A DNA stretch of 64,000 nucleotides, taken from contig CM017561.1 of the NCBI GenBank assembly GCA_007844125.1, positions 58,549,215 to 58,613,214 on the forward strand, read 5' to 3'. The position numbers and the translations under genes are program-made. Source of the stretch: Sinonovacula constricta. Lineage: Eukaryota; Mollusca; Bivalvia; Cardiida; Solecurtidae. The notes beneath the pieces are model-generated. The model searched no databases and was not told the origin of the DNA. It worked only from the letters and a program-made list of their open reading frames with translations. Shown here piece by piece: positions 24,995-35,544 of this stretch; position 1 is the stretch's first letter; the number at the start of each line of letters is the position of its first letter.

Positions 24995-27900
24995 CCAGTA
25001 TGCAAAAGTTTATTTTTAGCTAACTGATATAGACAGCATTTTCGCAAATTCATCTAAAACATATTTCATATTTTTTGTTTTTCTTCATTTTATATATCTG
25101 TACGATTTTCTTTTGCTTTATTATTTTTTTTTCTTTAAGCAATAATTCATTGACAGTTTTGTTACTTCATCCGTATTTAGACAGTGTAGACATTAATTCT
25201 TAGTTTTCAGCTTTGGCGCTATATCGTTTGAAGGTTTCTATCGCTTCTGCGATGCCGTTTGGAATTATTATTGCACCAATCCCGGGGATGGTTATATGTT
25301 TGTCCCTTTGTTTCTAGAAAGTGTTTAATCGTCAGCGGAATCAACACGTTTACCAGTCTCTTCGGAGGAATAGCTGTCTTCTCTGTGCTGGGTTTTATGG
25401 CTCGGGAACATAACACCACTGTCGCTGATGTCGCAGAGTCTGGTACCTACCCGCTGGCCTGATAGAAATGAAGAAAACTATCCATTCTTAAGTCTATAGT
25501 GATCAAATCATGTGTTACTGCAACATGTTCATTTAAACCTAGATCAGGTTCCGACATTGAATAAAATGATTAAACATGCCGCTGTTAAAAAAGAAAAACA
25601 ACTGCCAGTTTAAACATAACTTTGGCTCATTATAAGGCAAATTTCATTTCAACCACTAGAAAAAAAGGTCACTAGTGCGTGCTTAATATTACGTTAATCA
25701 CTTCATCATAACTTCATCATCCCTTTTAAGGGCATGTTCACAACATATTTGATACCTGTTGAGATCATTGGATAGGACAAAGGAAGTTAAGTTATAAACC
25801 TCGAGGCATCTGTTTATGACAAATCCGATAGCTTCGCCTTAATTCTAAGTTTACATTTTACGCGAAAGTTAGGAAATATTACCTGATGGATCTATATCTA
25901 ATCTGTTCGACTGTTCGAATTCACGATGACATGCAACCAAAATGTAGCCTTTGAATGACACTACTTAATCAGAATAATAAATTAATGATATACAATCAAA
26001 TGACGCCACAACATTAGAAAACATCCCATAAAATTGACATCGTAAGATGTACACAACATTCAACATAAACTGTATATATTGAGTCTTAAGCATTATGTGT
26101 GTTGCATGATTTTCCATACCGGACCTGGTAGCGCAATTGGTAGAGCGTCAGCTCCAGGTACGAGAGGCCATGGGTTCGTGCACGGGCCGCGATATACCAA
26201 AGTCGTTAAAATGGTTGTGGTATAGCCCCCTTGCTAACGCCCAAGCAAATATAAGGGTAGTTCCACGACTGGTTGGCACGGTGTCAGGATAATGTGACTG
26301 GGTGTGGTATCCTGCCAGGTGTTCACGGCATTTTATACACAGTGAAAGCAGCATTATATCTGTTTCAAGTGAACACCCTTTCTAGATAACTGAAATACTG
26401 TTGATGGGATGCTCAACCCAATAGACATACATTTAATATTTTCCTGCATGATCTGATAATGAAATAAAATTTTGCTTTTATTGGGCTTACTTCATTGTCA
26501 TTAAGGTGAAATATGGGCAAAACTTTCATATGGACAATGTTAATTCAGTTGATGTTGTGTCACAAGTGATGAAATGTAACTCTAAATACAATGTATGTTT
26601 ATACAGTAAAAGACAATTTGTACACGTTAAGTAATACATAAAATATTACCGTTTTAGCTTACGCGAAATGAAAACAACTCTTAACTCACTTTAAAATTGA
26701 TTCTGATGACAAAAATATTTAAACATTTATAACTCTTTCTATTCGTTTAAAACAAGTTCAGTTATGTTTCCTTCTTCTAATTTCACGATAACTTAAATTA
26801 TTACAAACAATATTGGCATAGCAATGCAGTTTTTTTTATAGAAATAAGCAAAGTAAGTTCTCAGTATTTGCTAATTAAGGGATATTCTTTCAAATGTTCT
26901 TGTGGACTGTTCAAACACGATATGTTTCAGGTCCAGGACTGGTGTTCATCGCTTACCCTAAGGCGATTACACAGATGCCATTGTCTCAGTTCTGGTCCGC
27001 ATTGTTCTTCTTCATGATTCTGCTTGTTGGAATCGACAGTCAGGTAACTGCAATTTGTTTAACAAACCATGCGAAATAAGGTCCTGCTCTCGTGAGAGGC
27101 GCTAATAAATGGCGATCAATACATGTCTTTTGTCGCAGTTATACATACATGTATTCAGTATGGCTGCCCAGGTTATACATTTGGAAAGCAGTGACTTGTT
27201 AGTTGTTACTGAATCTTCAGATTCAGATTTGCGATAAATGACAAACTCCGCGTTGATTTTCAGTTCGTAGCGGTTGAAGCTATCATGACGGTCGTACTTG
27301 ACCGCTGGCCTACCCTCTATAGGATGAAGGGAAGGATGGTCACCACAGCCGTCTATTGTCTCCTGTCCTTCCTAATTGGACTGAGTATGGTCACCCAGGT
27401 AGGTTTGATAAAAATTCAGAAAAGTCGTTTGATAAAATTTACTGTTATGTTCAATCTGGTATTCATTAGTTAAATAATTTTATTTATTCATAATATGTGT
27501 TTCTTCATTACAAAGGGAAACAACAAAATGTTACTTTAAAACATGATGTTTAAGCTTAGTGTTGTTGACCCTTTTTTGAGTCTTGGCTTATTGATATTGA
27601 TAAGGTGCATACTAATGCTAATGTATTGCCTGTATGGGCATATTTATTAAAATAATATGGCTTCAGAATGGGCCCTTTTATGTCGCTAAATACTGTGTAT
27701 TATTAGCCTTTATGATCTTGTACTGAGATGTTTAATGATCAAAACGAGTAAACTTTACCGTTAATTCTTACGACTATCAAAAATATAACTAAAACCTTAC
27801 TTTCGCATTCGAAGCTGACCTTCAAGTCTTTCGAGTCCGGCTTCCTGCGTCTCGGCCGCCATTGTTATTTACCAATTAAGGGTCACGGTCGAATGTGTAA

Positions 27901-30900
27901 ATGTGGGCCACGGGATAATTAGAAAGCATACATTACATATTTCGTGATTTGACCGAAGTAATTTCAAATCTTTTATGGCTCCCCTCTGATAAAATGTGTT
28001 ATAATTGTTTTTTATTGTCTGATTTGAAATAATGTTGAAAACAATAAACAAACAGCCGATTTATATGGCATGAAATATATCTAAAACGTTATTTGCCCAT
28101 GTTTGATTATGAAATTCCAAACCATATATTACTTTAGTAATAATATATCTAAATATATATCTAATATATCTAAAACGTTATTTGCCCATGTTTGATTATG
28201 AAATTCCAAACCATATATTACTTTAGTAAAGTAGACTTTACATACCTGGATCGAGTTTGTTGCTGTCTTTGATGATTGATCTGTATTTTTAGCTTTTCTA
28301 TTGAAAACGTTCGTGACACTGTGGTTGGTGATGCGATTTATGGACATGGCATGCGCATTGGCATTCCCGTTGTGATACGTTAAGTAGCTTATTAATGCCA
28401 ATACGTTACGCTGAATTTTACCAACCTCCACATTGATGTAGTGATTGTTTAAAAATAAAAGTCACTCACTCTTTTATCTACATAAAACGTAAGCAGTTTA
28501 CAACCCTTTTTTTGCATTTATTACTCGAATATTGTATGTGAATGATTATTTTTCTCGGAAATTAATCTTGACATTGTGGTTCAGTGATAAGCGGTATGTA
28601 CGGCGCTTGATATTGCAAATGCGCAAGCCAATCGAATCGCTTATAAGGGTGTCTAACACTAGTGATATAATGAATGTAATGGTAAACTAAATGGAACATG
28701 ATGTGAGACATGTGATAAATATGTAAAGTGGTATACTTCAGGGCGGTATGTACGTCTTCCAACTTTTGGACTACTATAGTGTCAGCGGTGTGGTTCTTTT
28801 CTGGATCTGCTTTTGGCAAACCATCGTTATCAGCTGGGTCATAGGTTTGTTAGTTTGTTTACTTGTTTGTATGCCCAGCTATTAGGGTAGATTGAGACTC
28901 GATACATATGTATTGGAAGAACGCATTCAACATATCAGGTTTCCGCTTTGACCGAGACTCGGGCATGACGAAGTGGGAGCCTATGGAGTCATGAAAAGAT
29001 GTTGAAATTGAAGCATAAAAGCATAAAAACCGTGCAAATCTTTGTATATCCTCATTAGTTCTTTTTTCGACGAGTTTACTAATACACTGCATTGACGTTC
29101 TTTTATTTTAGAACTTCAATGCTTAAATATTAATATTTCTGTATATACATTTACATAATTATAATATTGCATGCACTGTTTTAAATGAGTACAATGGTGG
29201 AACAATAAATGCGGCAGTAAGAAAGGCATTCTACTTCCAAAACTCTTCGATGAAAACGAACCTATGTCTTGGTTAAAGTCTGTTAACTGCAGTAAAGTGG
29301 TGTTTTAATGCATTTTGAAATACTTAATTTTTTAATGTTTATGCTATGGTTTGATTCTAAGGTGCTGAAAAGTTCTCCGAGCTTGCTGAGATGATGTTGG
29401 GGCATCCAATTCCACGCATCTTTGTCTACTGCTGGAAGTTCGTTACGCCGCTGGTAACCATGGTAACCGCTTTTGTATTGTTTCTTACTTATTCTGCGGG
29501 AGGGTTTCCAGCTGATCTGCGGTGCGTTAGTGTCTCTACTCGGAATGTTGTCTAGCTCTTTTTGAATTTTATCAGTTATTTATAACGTAAGATTGTTATA
29601 ACGACCCTAACAGAGTTTGTTGAATATATTTAAAAAAGTCACATCACTTCCTATAGATGTGCGTTTTAAGAAAATGTTAAATGAGTTAATTAAAGCATCG
29701 CCAAAGCAGCGATATTTCTTGGTTATACTACAATAAGCATATATATGGTTCAGTAAACCATGTCTATAGATAGTTCGTCCTTTACAATGTTGGTGCATGG
29801 CGTAAAGAGACTCCGAAAATAGTCACTTACTAGGACTGCGGTCTAAACAACAGCAAATATTGTTGTAAAAATTGAGAAAAAAATACGCATATAATTGTCA
29901 TTATACCTAAAGGTTTTGGTTATAAGTTATGTAGTTAGAAGTACTCATCACATAGAAAAACTTTTAGGTTAAATCAGGTAATATTAGAATATCCTTAGAA
30001 AAATGCATATATGTGTAAGCTCAAGTGACAAAAAGGAGTTCTCACTCTGGTATCATCCTCTGCCATTTTAAAAACAGGGGTGACATTGTTCTGACCATTT
30101 TGACGACATAACAAAACAGACTTACCCGCCTGAAACGTTCAATTCTGGGATATGTGTCCTCTGGCTCTCGAGGCATCACGTCTTGTGTCGGTAAACGTTG
30201 GTTATATCGCTTTATGTAATGCTGATGTAACCCTTTTCAAATTTCTATCACAATTCTGTACACGCCTTTGCACTTGTACTTTATTTTTGTGCATTCTCAA
30301 AACAATTCATTGTCTATCATGTTGACGTAAGGGCTTTGTGCAGGCCATGGAACGGTTGTAATATTATTATCTTCTCCCACTCATTGGCTCTTGTCTAAGT
30401 TTGTTTATTAGGTTTATCGTCCCATTAACAGTATTTCTGTTATTTAAAAACAGGTGTTTCATTGGCTCTCTGTGAGACATGACGACAATGAAATTTTTCA
30501 TTCTTCGAGCACGATTTCTAACACCAGTGTTTTGTTTACTTGGAAACGTGTGTACCCTTCTTTAAATATTCAAATAAGCATCTCCTAACAGTTATTAAGA
30601 CAAATATAAACCTACTATAGCATTCCATACCGCTCTCAGTCCAAAATAATGTCTGAAGTCGATTTTTACCATCCGGAAAAAACATATTGCGGTAGATTTT
30701 CAATATTGCCACGTTTAGTAACGCTCAGAAGAATAGACACAGTTCACCTATTCATTCTTGTTATCTCTTCTATCTTCTTGCTAGATCAGATTCCCGTTGA
30801 TAACTTTACAATAAAACTCTGGCTTTGCTCTTCAACTCTTACCGTAACGCGTCATTTTCTGTTTAACTGGCACAATGTCTTGTTGAACTGTGTTTATAAT

Positions 30901-33211
30901 CAATTTAATATATGAAATAATGGATAAATTTTCGTGATTTTTCGTAATTATGCAATCAATTTAAAATCATGTTCTTGATAAAACAAGGTTGCTCGTCAAA
31001 AGAAATTACTATAGTGCTACAGTGTTAATTTATATCATTATGCACAAATTGTATATACAGTTGATACAAATTAAAGTGTAAACTTGTTATATTGAAGGGT
31101 CTGTCATAGAAACATACATAACTGCCCATGTGCCTTATTTTATTAATATGTCATAATGTTATGTGCATGGTTCTTTGTTAAGAGTTTAATTCATTAAAAA
31201 AAGTAACACGATTTGGTATAAGAGATATTTATTGCTGTATAATACATAGTGTTAACGTCTAGACATACTTTATGGTGCCTCGTATGGAATGCATTTGTAT
31301 GGGGACGATGTAGAAGCTGGCAAAAAACCGGAAATCGCAGCTGTTCTGAGATACCGATTTTTATTTAGTTCTTTTCAAAAGAACTGAGTATTCAGTGTTT
31401 TAACATTGTAGCTTGCAACAATAATGTGTAGCTTGCAATTACAAAACTCTTGCTCATCAGAGTTATGGTTCATTACAGTCAAATGTTTATGTTATTAATC
31501 GACAGTGTAAGAGAGTATTTAGTTCCCAGGATAGTCATCTTCTTGTTTCAAGCGCATGCTCACTACGATTCCTTGGATGTCTCGCATCCTAGCTCATTAT
31601 TGTCGACATTTTGTATGCTTTGTAATATTAATGTTTTGGTAATATATTTTTACTTTTAGTAGTTAGTAGTTTACTTAATCGGAACGTCTCGGATAATTCA
31701 CGAATCGTATTTCCGATGTTTAACGGGAAAGTCCCGCGAAAATACACATGTCGGTGTGCTTATGACGTCATCAAAACAATAAAAGATAAATGCATTGTTA
31801 CATCTATCGCAAATTAAGTAATAACTGTTTATCTAACGAGATGTGAAAATGATAAATGAAGTGTATAGGATGAAATCATCCTATACATTACACCTATCGA
31901 TTTTCTTAAAGAATTTTTTATGGCATATTCTTCTTCCGGCAAACAAAATGATAGCGATTTTTCCGAAGTAATATTTTCCTATTCTTTAAATTTAATATTT
32001 TTAGTCTTATTGTTTTTATTATAATTTTCTTACTTGTTTACTTTAACTACTTGTAAACTTAATTAATATTACTATTTTAAGTCATTATTATAATGTTAAT
32101 ATTAATTAATTTTAATATCTATTAAGTTACAGTTTATATTGTTTAGATATATTTTTATATTGTATTTAGTTCTTTGATACTGCATTACTTTGAACTTTTA
32201 TTTTATTTCTTCTTATTATTGTTTCTTCTTATTTTTATTTTGTATTCAGAGCATCTTTCTGTTCATCCTTGTTACGTTTACGCCACTTACGTACAATAAA
32301 ACGTACGTGTACAGTCAAGGGTGGCAGATGTTCGGACTATGTCTTGCATTATCGTCTGTAATCTGCTTACCGATTGGTTTCATCTACAAAATGGCAAGGG
32401 CGCAGGGATCCCTTAAACAAGTCAGTAATATTGATATATCAACTGTAAATATGAAAGATTCTGCATTTCAAATCGAATACATTTTATTTATGTTTAACCT
32501 TTATAATTATGTTTTAACCTAAAGTCCTAGGACATAAATAAGCAGAATAACTGCAACTCTAATTATTGATAACGGCAATTTACTTACAAACTCCCGCTCA
32601 AAGGTTGTTTTTTTACCATAGGCACTGGTCTACCAAATGAATGTGACAATGAACATTCAATATGTACTTATTTCATAATAGAAGCAACATATAAGTTTCT
32701 CCCTTATGTGTTGTAGTTTTATAAACCTTATGTAACAAATATTGTCATTTTTGAATTATTTATTCGTTTCACCATAATGTTCATTCACATTTCTCATTCT
32801 TATTAGATGATTTTATATTCATGTTACAGTTTTAAACATTTTCAATATCTAACAGATGAAAATTTAATTACATTGTAAATCAAGATTGACTGTATACACA
32901 ATACTTTCAAGGTAGATAATACAATGCAAAATGAATAGTAAGAGTAACGTCCCCTAAATACACCGAGAAACATAACAATCATATTACAACTTCTGAAATT
33001 GTCGTAAAACTTTACATTACGAACCATTTAAATCTGTTGTGGAAAAGAATAAACAACGTGGCTGCTAGCATTGTTTTGATGCGGAGAATTGGTTAAAAAT
33101 GACAGTGTTTTTCAATTATTTTGACAGCGCTGGAAATACCTGACCACACCCATTCTGGAAGTGGACCGCGTACCGAAACATTGGCAAACCGAGGATTACA
33201 GGCTTTCTTGA
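16364..33211 (+). CDS. SLC6-family Na+/Cl- dependent symporter (GABA/taurine/creatine-like), gene 1, 14 coding exons
   Basis: Plasma-membrane symporter that uses Na+ and Cl- gradients to take up a small amine or amino-acid-like solute. Exons: 16364 (ATG 16372)-16666, 16939-17070, 17349-17493, 19415-19558, 22256-22388, 23123-23257, 23655-23758, 25318-25442, 26931-27043, 27264-27398, 28742-28844, 29362-29462, 32250-32420, 33128-33211. They sum to 1,920 nt in frame: 639 residues, the usual size. Seen: TM1 [20 protein letters not shown]; chloride-site set Tyr105, Gln336, Ser340, Asn372, Ser376, spaced as in mammalian GAT1; EL2 cysteines 183 and 192; EL2 sequons at Asn206, 209 and 220. An AG acceptor 8 bp before the ATG implies an upstream 5' UTR exon that I could not find. 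GABA, taurine, betaine or creatine transport are all possible. Confidence 0.95.
16939..17070 (+). CDS. SLC6 gene 1 coding exon 2 (TM2)
   Basis: Residues 99-142. Acceptor TACCCTAG, donor GTTAGT, phase 1 at both ends. It encodes the end of the NGGG motif, TM2 with Tyr105 (chloride-site equivalent of GAT1 Tyr86) and the IL1 motif [11 protein letters not shown], then WRICPAFQG. Confidence 0.95.
17349..17493 (+). CDS. SLC6 gene 1 coding exon 3 (TM3, start of EL2)
   Basis: Residues 143-191. Acceptor CATGTTGTAG, donor GTAAAT. TM3 carries [12 protein letters not shown] followed by Asp166, a charged residue where gene 2 has Ala. The exon ends in [16 protein letters not shown] with the first EL2 disulphide cysteine (Cys183). 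Confidence 0.95.
18753..19006 (-). mobile_element. tRNA-derived SINE family A, antisense in gene 1 intron 3
   Basis: Read on the minus strand it has a tRNA-like head (GCGACCGTGGTCTAGCGGTT as A-box region, then B-box GGTTCGAGACCC), followed by a body with CCAGCTAGCCTGCGAAATGC and CCGGTGGTTCTACCCAGGCA, ending in an A-rich tail. It is flanked by an 8-bp duplication, CATCCAAT, at 18745-18752 and 19007-19014. The same body occurs at 51.9 and 58.7 kb. Confidence 0.85.
19415..19558 (+). CDS. SLC6 gene 1 coding exon 4 (EL2)
   Basis: Residues 191-239. Acceptor CTACTTCAG, donor GTAAGT. It encodes the second EL2 cysteine (Cys192), three N-glycosylation sequons (Asn206, Asn209, Asn220), and ends in DPVTEFWE, the conserved lead into TM4. 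It is nine bases longer than gene 2 exon 4. Confidence 0.93.
20480..22150 (+). mobile_element. Strongly decayed L2/CR1-like LINE RT in gene 1 intron 4
   Basis: No long open frame survives, but block-wise three-frame reading gives LINE ORF2 in order: [13 protein letters not shown] (about 20550), [14 protein letters not shown] (20995-21050, cf. (k/r)..litPlfKkgdr), [20 protein letters not shown] (21220-21275, cf. dakLLDFSKAFD), FLVYITDMP (21345-21370, cf. yINDlp), a decayed FADD region near 21390, then VTSMLDHL and [17 protein letters not shown] (21835-21925), the C-terminal block of L2-type elements. It is old and non-functional. Its 5' limit is uncertain. Confidence 0.75.
22256..22388 (+). 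CDS. SLC6 gene 1 coding exon 5 (TM4)
   Basis: Residues 239-283. Acceptor TTTTTTTCTAG, donor GTCAGT. It encodes [14 protein letters not shown] then TM4 ([20 protein letters not shown]) and VRWSGK. Gene 2 has the same exon at identical length. Confidence 0.95.
23123..23257 (+). CDS. SLC6 gene 1 coding exon 6 (TM5)
   Basis: Residues 284-328. Acceptor GTAAATGTAG, donor GTAAAG, phase 0. It encodes [20 protein letters not shown], then the EL3 stretch [17 protein letters not shown], all typical of the GABA/taurine/creatine branch. Confidence 0.95.
23655..23758 (+). CDS. SLC6 gene 1 coding exon 7 (TM6), GC donor
   Basis: Residues 329-363. Acceptor TTCTTCACCAG. TM6 contains Gln336 and Ser340 of the chloride site, then [13 protein letters not shown]. 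The only donor that keeps phase with exon 8 is CTACAG|GCAAGT, a GC-AG intron; the joined codon gives Arg then Lys-Cys-Leu, as the family expects. Confidence 0.9.
23990..24640 (+). repeat. Interspersed AT-rich repeat with tRNA-like head, copy 1
   Basis: Starts with a decayed B-box-like head (GGATTGGAATCCCGGTAT) and continues with TTCTTCACTTTGATATTT, CTACCAGATGAAGATTAAAA, TACATATTTGGGATAG and AAACTGGATGGAGAATTTT. The reverse complement of 57520-58262 has the same blocks in the same order. No protein is visible; it lies in gene 1 intron 7. Confidence 0.75.
24818..24992. repeat. Compound microsatellite (CA/CG)n then (TA)n
   Basis: ACAC/ACGC dinucleotide and tetranucleotide repeats to about 24909, then CTACGT, then (TA)n to 24992. 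Long open frames across it are artefacts. Confidence 0.97.
25318..25442 (+). CDS. SLC6 gene 1 coding exon 8 (TM7, start of EL4)
   Basis: Residues 363-405. Acceptor TTTGTTTCTAG, donor GTACCT (weak after +4, but phase-consistent). TM7 carries Asn372 and Ser376 of the chloride site (GINTFTS), then [20 protein letters not shown] with one sequon in EL4. Confidence 0.93.
26121..26350 (+). mobile_element. tRNA-derived SINE family B in gene 1 intron 8
   Basis: The head has an A box (GGTAGCGCAATTGGTAGAGC) and a B box (GGGTTCGTGCA), like a tRNA but with too few acceptor-stem pairs to be a gene. The body follows with GTGGTATAGCCCCCTTGCTA and a TGTCAGGATAATGTGACTGG motif. The minus-strand element at 57.2-57.4 kb has a related TGTCAGTATAATGGACCGG motif. 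Confidence 0.8.
26931..27043 (+). CDS. SLC6 gene 1 coding exon 9 (EL4, TM8 start)
   Basis: Residues 405-442. Acceptor TATGTTTCAG, donor GTAACT. It encodes [20 protein letters not shown] then [18 protein letters not shown]; the Asp-Ser of this segment corresponds to the Na2 site in TM8 of the family. Confidence 0.95.
27264..27398 (+). CDS. SLC6 gene 1 coding exon 10 (TM8 end, TM9)
   Basis: Residues 443-487, phase 0 on both sides. Acceptor TTGATTTTCAG, donor [22 protein letters not shown] is the family's F.(t/g)VEg..t...D.(y/w)P motif with Ala for the usual Gly after Glu; then TM9 ([17 protein letters not shown]). Confidence 0.95.
28074..28229. repeat. 67-bp perfect direct duplication in gene 1 intron 10
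   Basis: The block at 28074-28140 (starting AATATATCTAAAACGTTATT and ending ACTTTAGTAA) recurs at 28163-28229 with a 22-bp TA-rich spacer. The copies look identical, so the event is recent. Confidence 0.9.
28742..28844 (+). CDS. SLC6 gene 1 coding exon 11 (TM10)
   Basis: Residues 488-522. Acceptor TATACTTCAG, donor GTTTGT. It encodes [20 protein letters not shown] then [15 protein letters not shown], the highly conserved TM10 region. Confidence 0.95.
29362..29462 (+). CDS. SLC6 gene 1 coding exon 12 (IL5, TM11 start), tandem donors
   Basis: Residues 522-555. Acceptor TGATTCTAAG. It encodes [20 protein letters not shown] then [13 protein letters not shown]. Two GTAACC donors lie nine bases apart (after 29453 and 29462). 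The second is chosen because it makes the spacing from FVTP to PLTYNK equal to that in mammalian relatives; the first would drop VTM and stay in frame. Confidence 0.85.
29463..32249. other. Gene 1 intron 12, no element recognised
   Basis: A 2.8-kb intron with short open frames only. A copy of the GTAGCTTGCAAC/GCTTGCAATTAC dispersed motif lies at 31410-31440. I see no protein-coding relic and no SINE with A and B boxes. Confidence 0.55.
32250..32420 (+). CDS. SLC6 gene 1 coding exon 13 (TM11 end, TM12)
   Basis: Residues 556-612, phase 0. Acceptor TTGTATTCAG, donor GTCAGT. It encodes [20 protein letters not shown], then TM12 ([20 protein letters not shown]) and ARAQGSLKQ. Confidence 0.95.
33128..33211 (+). 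CDS. SLC6 gene 1 coding exon 14 (C-terminal tail, stop)
   Basis: Residues 613-639 and a TGA stop at 33209-33211. Acceptor TATTTTGACAG. The tail [12 protein letters not shown]...HWQTED fits the family's 'tP...HWgp' cytoplasmic end. Confidence 0.93.
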   Translation, partial: RWKYLTTPILEVDRVPKHWQTEDYRLS

Positions 33212-34050
33212 CGTCATTAGTGACGTCTTCGTTGACATTGCTATTTACAAATATGCATATCTATGTGAATGTTTAGACGGGTTTAAAACATTTAACACGT
33301 GCTAAATGTTATACCATTATAATCAGTAGATATACATGCATATACATGTATTTATAAAGGATTTTATTTTCTTTATTACAAATGCTTCTTCGATTTTTTA
33401 TGTTTTTGCATTTAACAGGAACTGCATACCTTGGCAACTGTCCTTTTTTAATTTTATTTTTTTTGTGGTATACACAGGATATGGTCATATTTTTGTATTC
33501 ATGATCACACCAATGTTATATCTGCAGTGTGGCGGCCGTAAAAATTCCCGAGCATTTAACATATTTTGTCATTTATTTTACCATTTCAGGACAATATTGA
33601 TTCATACATTTCTCTTTTCTCTTATCATATTGGAATGGGTACTTTAACTCCATATAACTCTGTAAAGGTTACTATACAACCCAGTACACCACTCTGGCAA
33701 TCTGTCGGACAATATAGTAATAAGAGTTATGTTTAAATAACAATTATACTCCTCCTCTCATTCACATACATGGCGGACATTACTATTTTATGTATTTGCA
33801 TTTTGGAATTTACGACACACTGACACTTAACAGGTCATGCGGTGCCGAATACAAAGAGGTTGAATGTGAATAGAGCATAATCATGTTAAAAATAAACTAA
33901 GTGAGTAAAATATAACAAAATATAAAAAAAAACCTATCAGGTTAAAATATTAAATCATAAATGAAAACATGTTAATATATTAAACGGTTTAAAAATGTAT
34001 AACGTTTGCTAAATAAACAATTTAAAAAAAATATAACTTATTAAGAATAC
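33212..34050. other. 3' flank of SLC6 gene 1
   Basis: Presumed 3' UTR and intergenic DNA, AT-rich. An AATAAA lies near 33891, but I cannot tell where the transcript ends. No other gene is visible. Confidence 0.5.
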
Positions 34051-34059
34051 TAATCTTGT

Positions 34060-34600
34060 TCAAGAAGCAAACAAGTTTAGAATCCGACACTGTCTTAAAT
34101 AGTTCGTATATGTTATTGACATTAAAATACTTCGACCGAATATGGTCTGTATCGGCTCACTGTAACCAAATATGGTTGACTGTCAGTGGTTCCTGACAAG
34201 AAACACGTACAGGTTGAACTTCTCTTTTTAAAATATATGAATTAGTTAATCTAGTATGTCCAATGCGACAACGGGTCAGACCTACGTTTTCACGTCTATT
34301 TTTCTGCAATTAGAGACACTGGCACCGACATTAGGTCTAATTACCTGTAATTTGTTATTAATAATATTGTCCCAACTTGTTTGCCATTTGGTTTAAATAT
34401 ATCGTTTAATAACTGATTTAAAATTAGTGTGCGGGATGCAAAGATCTGACTCAGTGAGGTCTGAGGCAGATTTTGCGCTCTTGTCAGGATCCTCGATTAC
34501 TCGGATGCCTATATGACTAGAAAGCCAACAGAAGGAGATTTCGTTAGTGTCATATAAACTTTGAAGTTTGACTAGAACCATGCAGTACATTTTGATTTGA
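34060..34600 (-). mobile_element. LINE relic with RNase H end (I/Nimb-like)
   Basis: On the minus strand, from 34590 down, the frame reads SFCWLSSHIGIRVIEDPDKS then AKSASDL, the C-terminal RNase H motif (f.WvPSHiGi.GNE.aDkaAK) of I-type LINEs, followed by IP-T(N/D)-x-K-x-x-I. After one break come W-x-x-x-W-D, INNKL, and a decayed IGHTR-like and Cys-rich tail. This lineage differs from the other LINEs in the window, which show no RNase H. It is degenerate. Confidence 0.75.
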
Positions 34601-34688
34601 AAAAATTAGCGAATTTATGCTCTGCAATACAGATAATGAGTCTGATATTATATAACATATTTTTCACCGGAGACGCCAAAAACTTAGG

Positions 34689-34880
34689 TCTAGAGCATGT
34701 ATTCACTAACCATGCATAAGCCTTAGTCATGACTTAAGCCCAAGTCACAATTTTCATACCAACAACGAAGCAAAAATATTCAAAAAGTTTCAATGTCATT
34801 ATAAGCTCTAAGAAGCAAAGTTTAAGTGGCATGCAAAAATACAGACATGTAGCTAAATACAAATGAAGATATTGTAGATT
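34689..34880. repeat. Palindromic MITE, family 2, partial copy
   Basis: TCTAGAGCATGTATTCACTA, then ACCATGCATAAGCC, CATGACTTAAGCCCAAGTCA and ATGCAAAAATACAGACATGT match the copy at 51.3-51.5 kb in the same order. The right terminus is missing here. Confidence 0.7.
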
Positions 34881-35056
34881 TTAACGCTATATATTGACCC
34901 CCCCCCACTCCTCTACCAACATAAAATCATTTATCGTGATAAAATCTACGATATATTCCACGGATGTTACAAACTGTTTTGAACCCCACCTCACTAAACT
35001 GTTTTTGTGTTTCAAAAAATATATATGTATATGTGTATATGTGATATGTATGTATG

Positions 35057-35165
<109 letters not shown>

Positions 35166-35544
35166 GTTTTTGTCTAGCTATGTATTCTAGTTTTTCTCCC
35201 CAGTGTCTTATGTAAATGTTCAAAATATTCTTCAACGGATCATTGCCCTAGAAAATAGTGACACAAATTTTAAATACAGCTATATATTTATTTCATATAT
35301 AGAAAATGTTGCGAACGTTCCTAAATTCAATAAGACATTTACAAAAGTGTTTCATGTTACTTACAGCTTACGTACAAAAAACTAAAGTGCTGAAATAAAC
35401 TTGTGTTTAAGAGAAACAACCTTGCAAATAAAAGAAAAAACTCACACATTTGTCTCCCTTTTAATTCCGATGCCATGGTTATAATGATGTCATTGTTCCT
35501 TGGATGAAATGTTTACACATGTTGACAAAGGCGGACAAAACCCT

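Noticed and set aside
26121..26190. Possible tRNA gene
   Set aside because: A and B boxes are present, but the acceptor stem does not pair and a SINE body follows; it is a tRNA-derived SINE. The same reasoning applies at 52.0, 57.4, 58.2, 58.9 and 62.7 kb.
29463..29540. Longer exon 12 reading on to a donor at 29522
   Set aside because: It would insert about 20 residues in TM11 and the phase would not match exon 13; the GTAACC donor at 29463 gives family spacing and an in-frame CDS.
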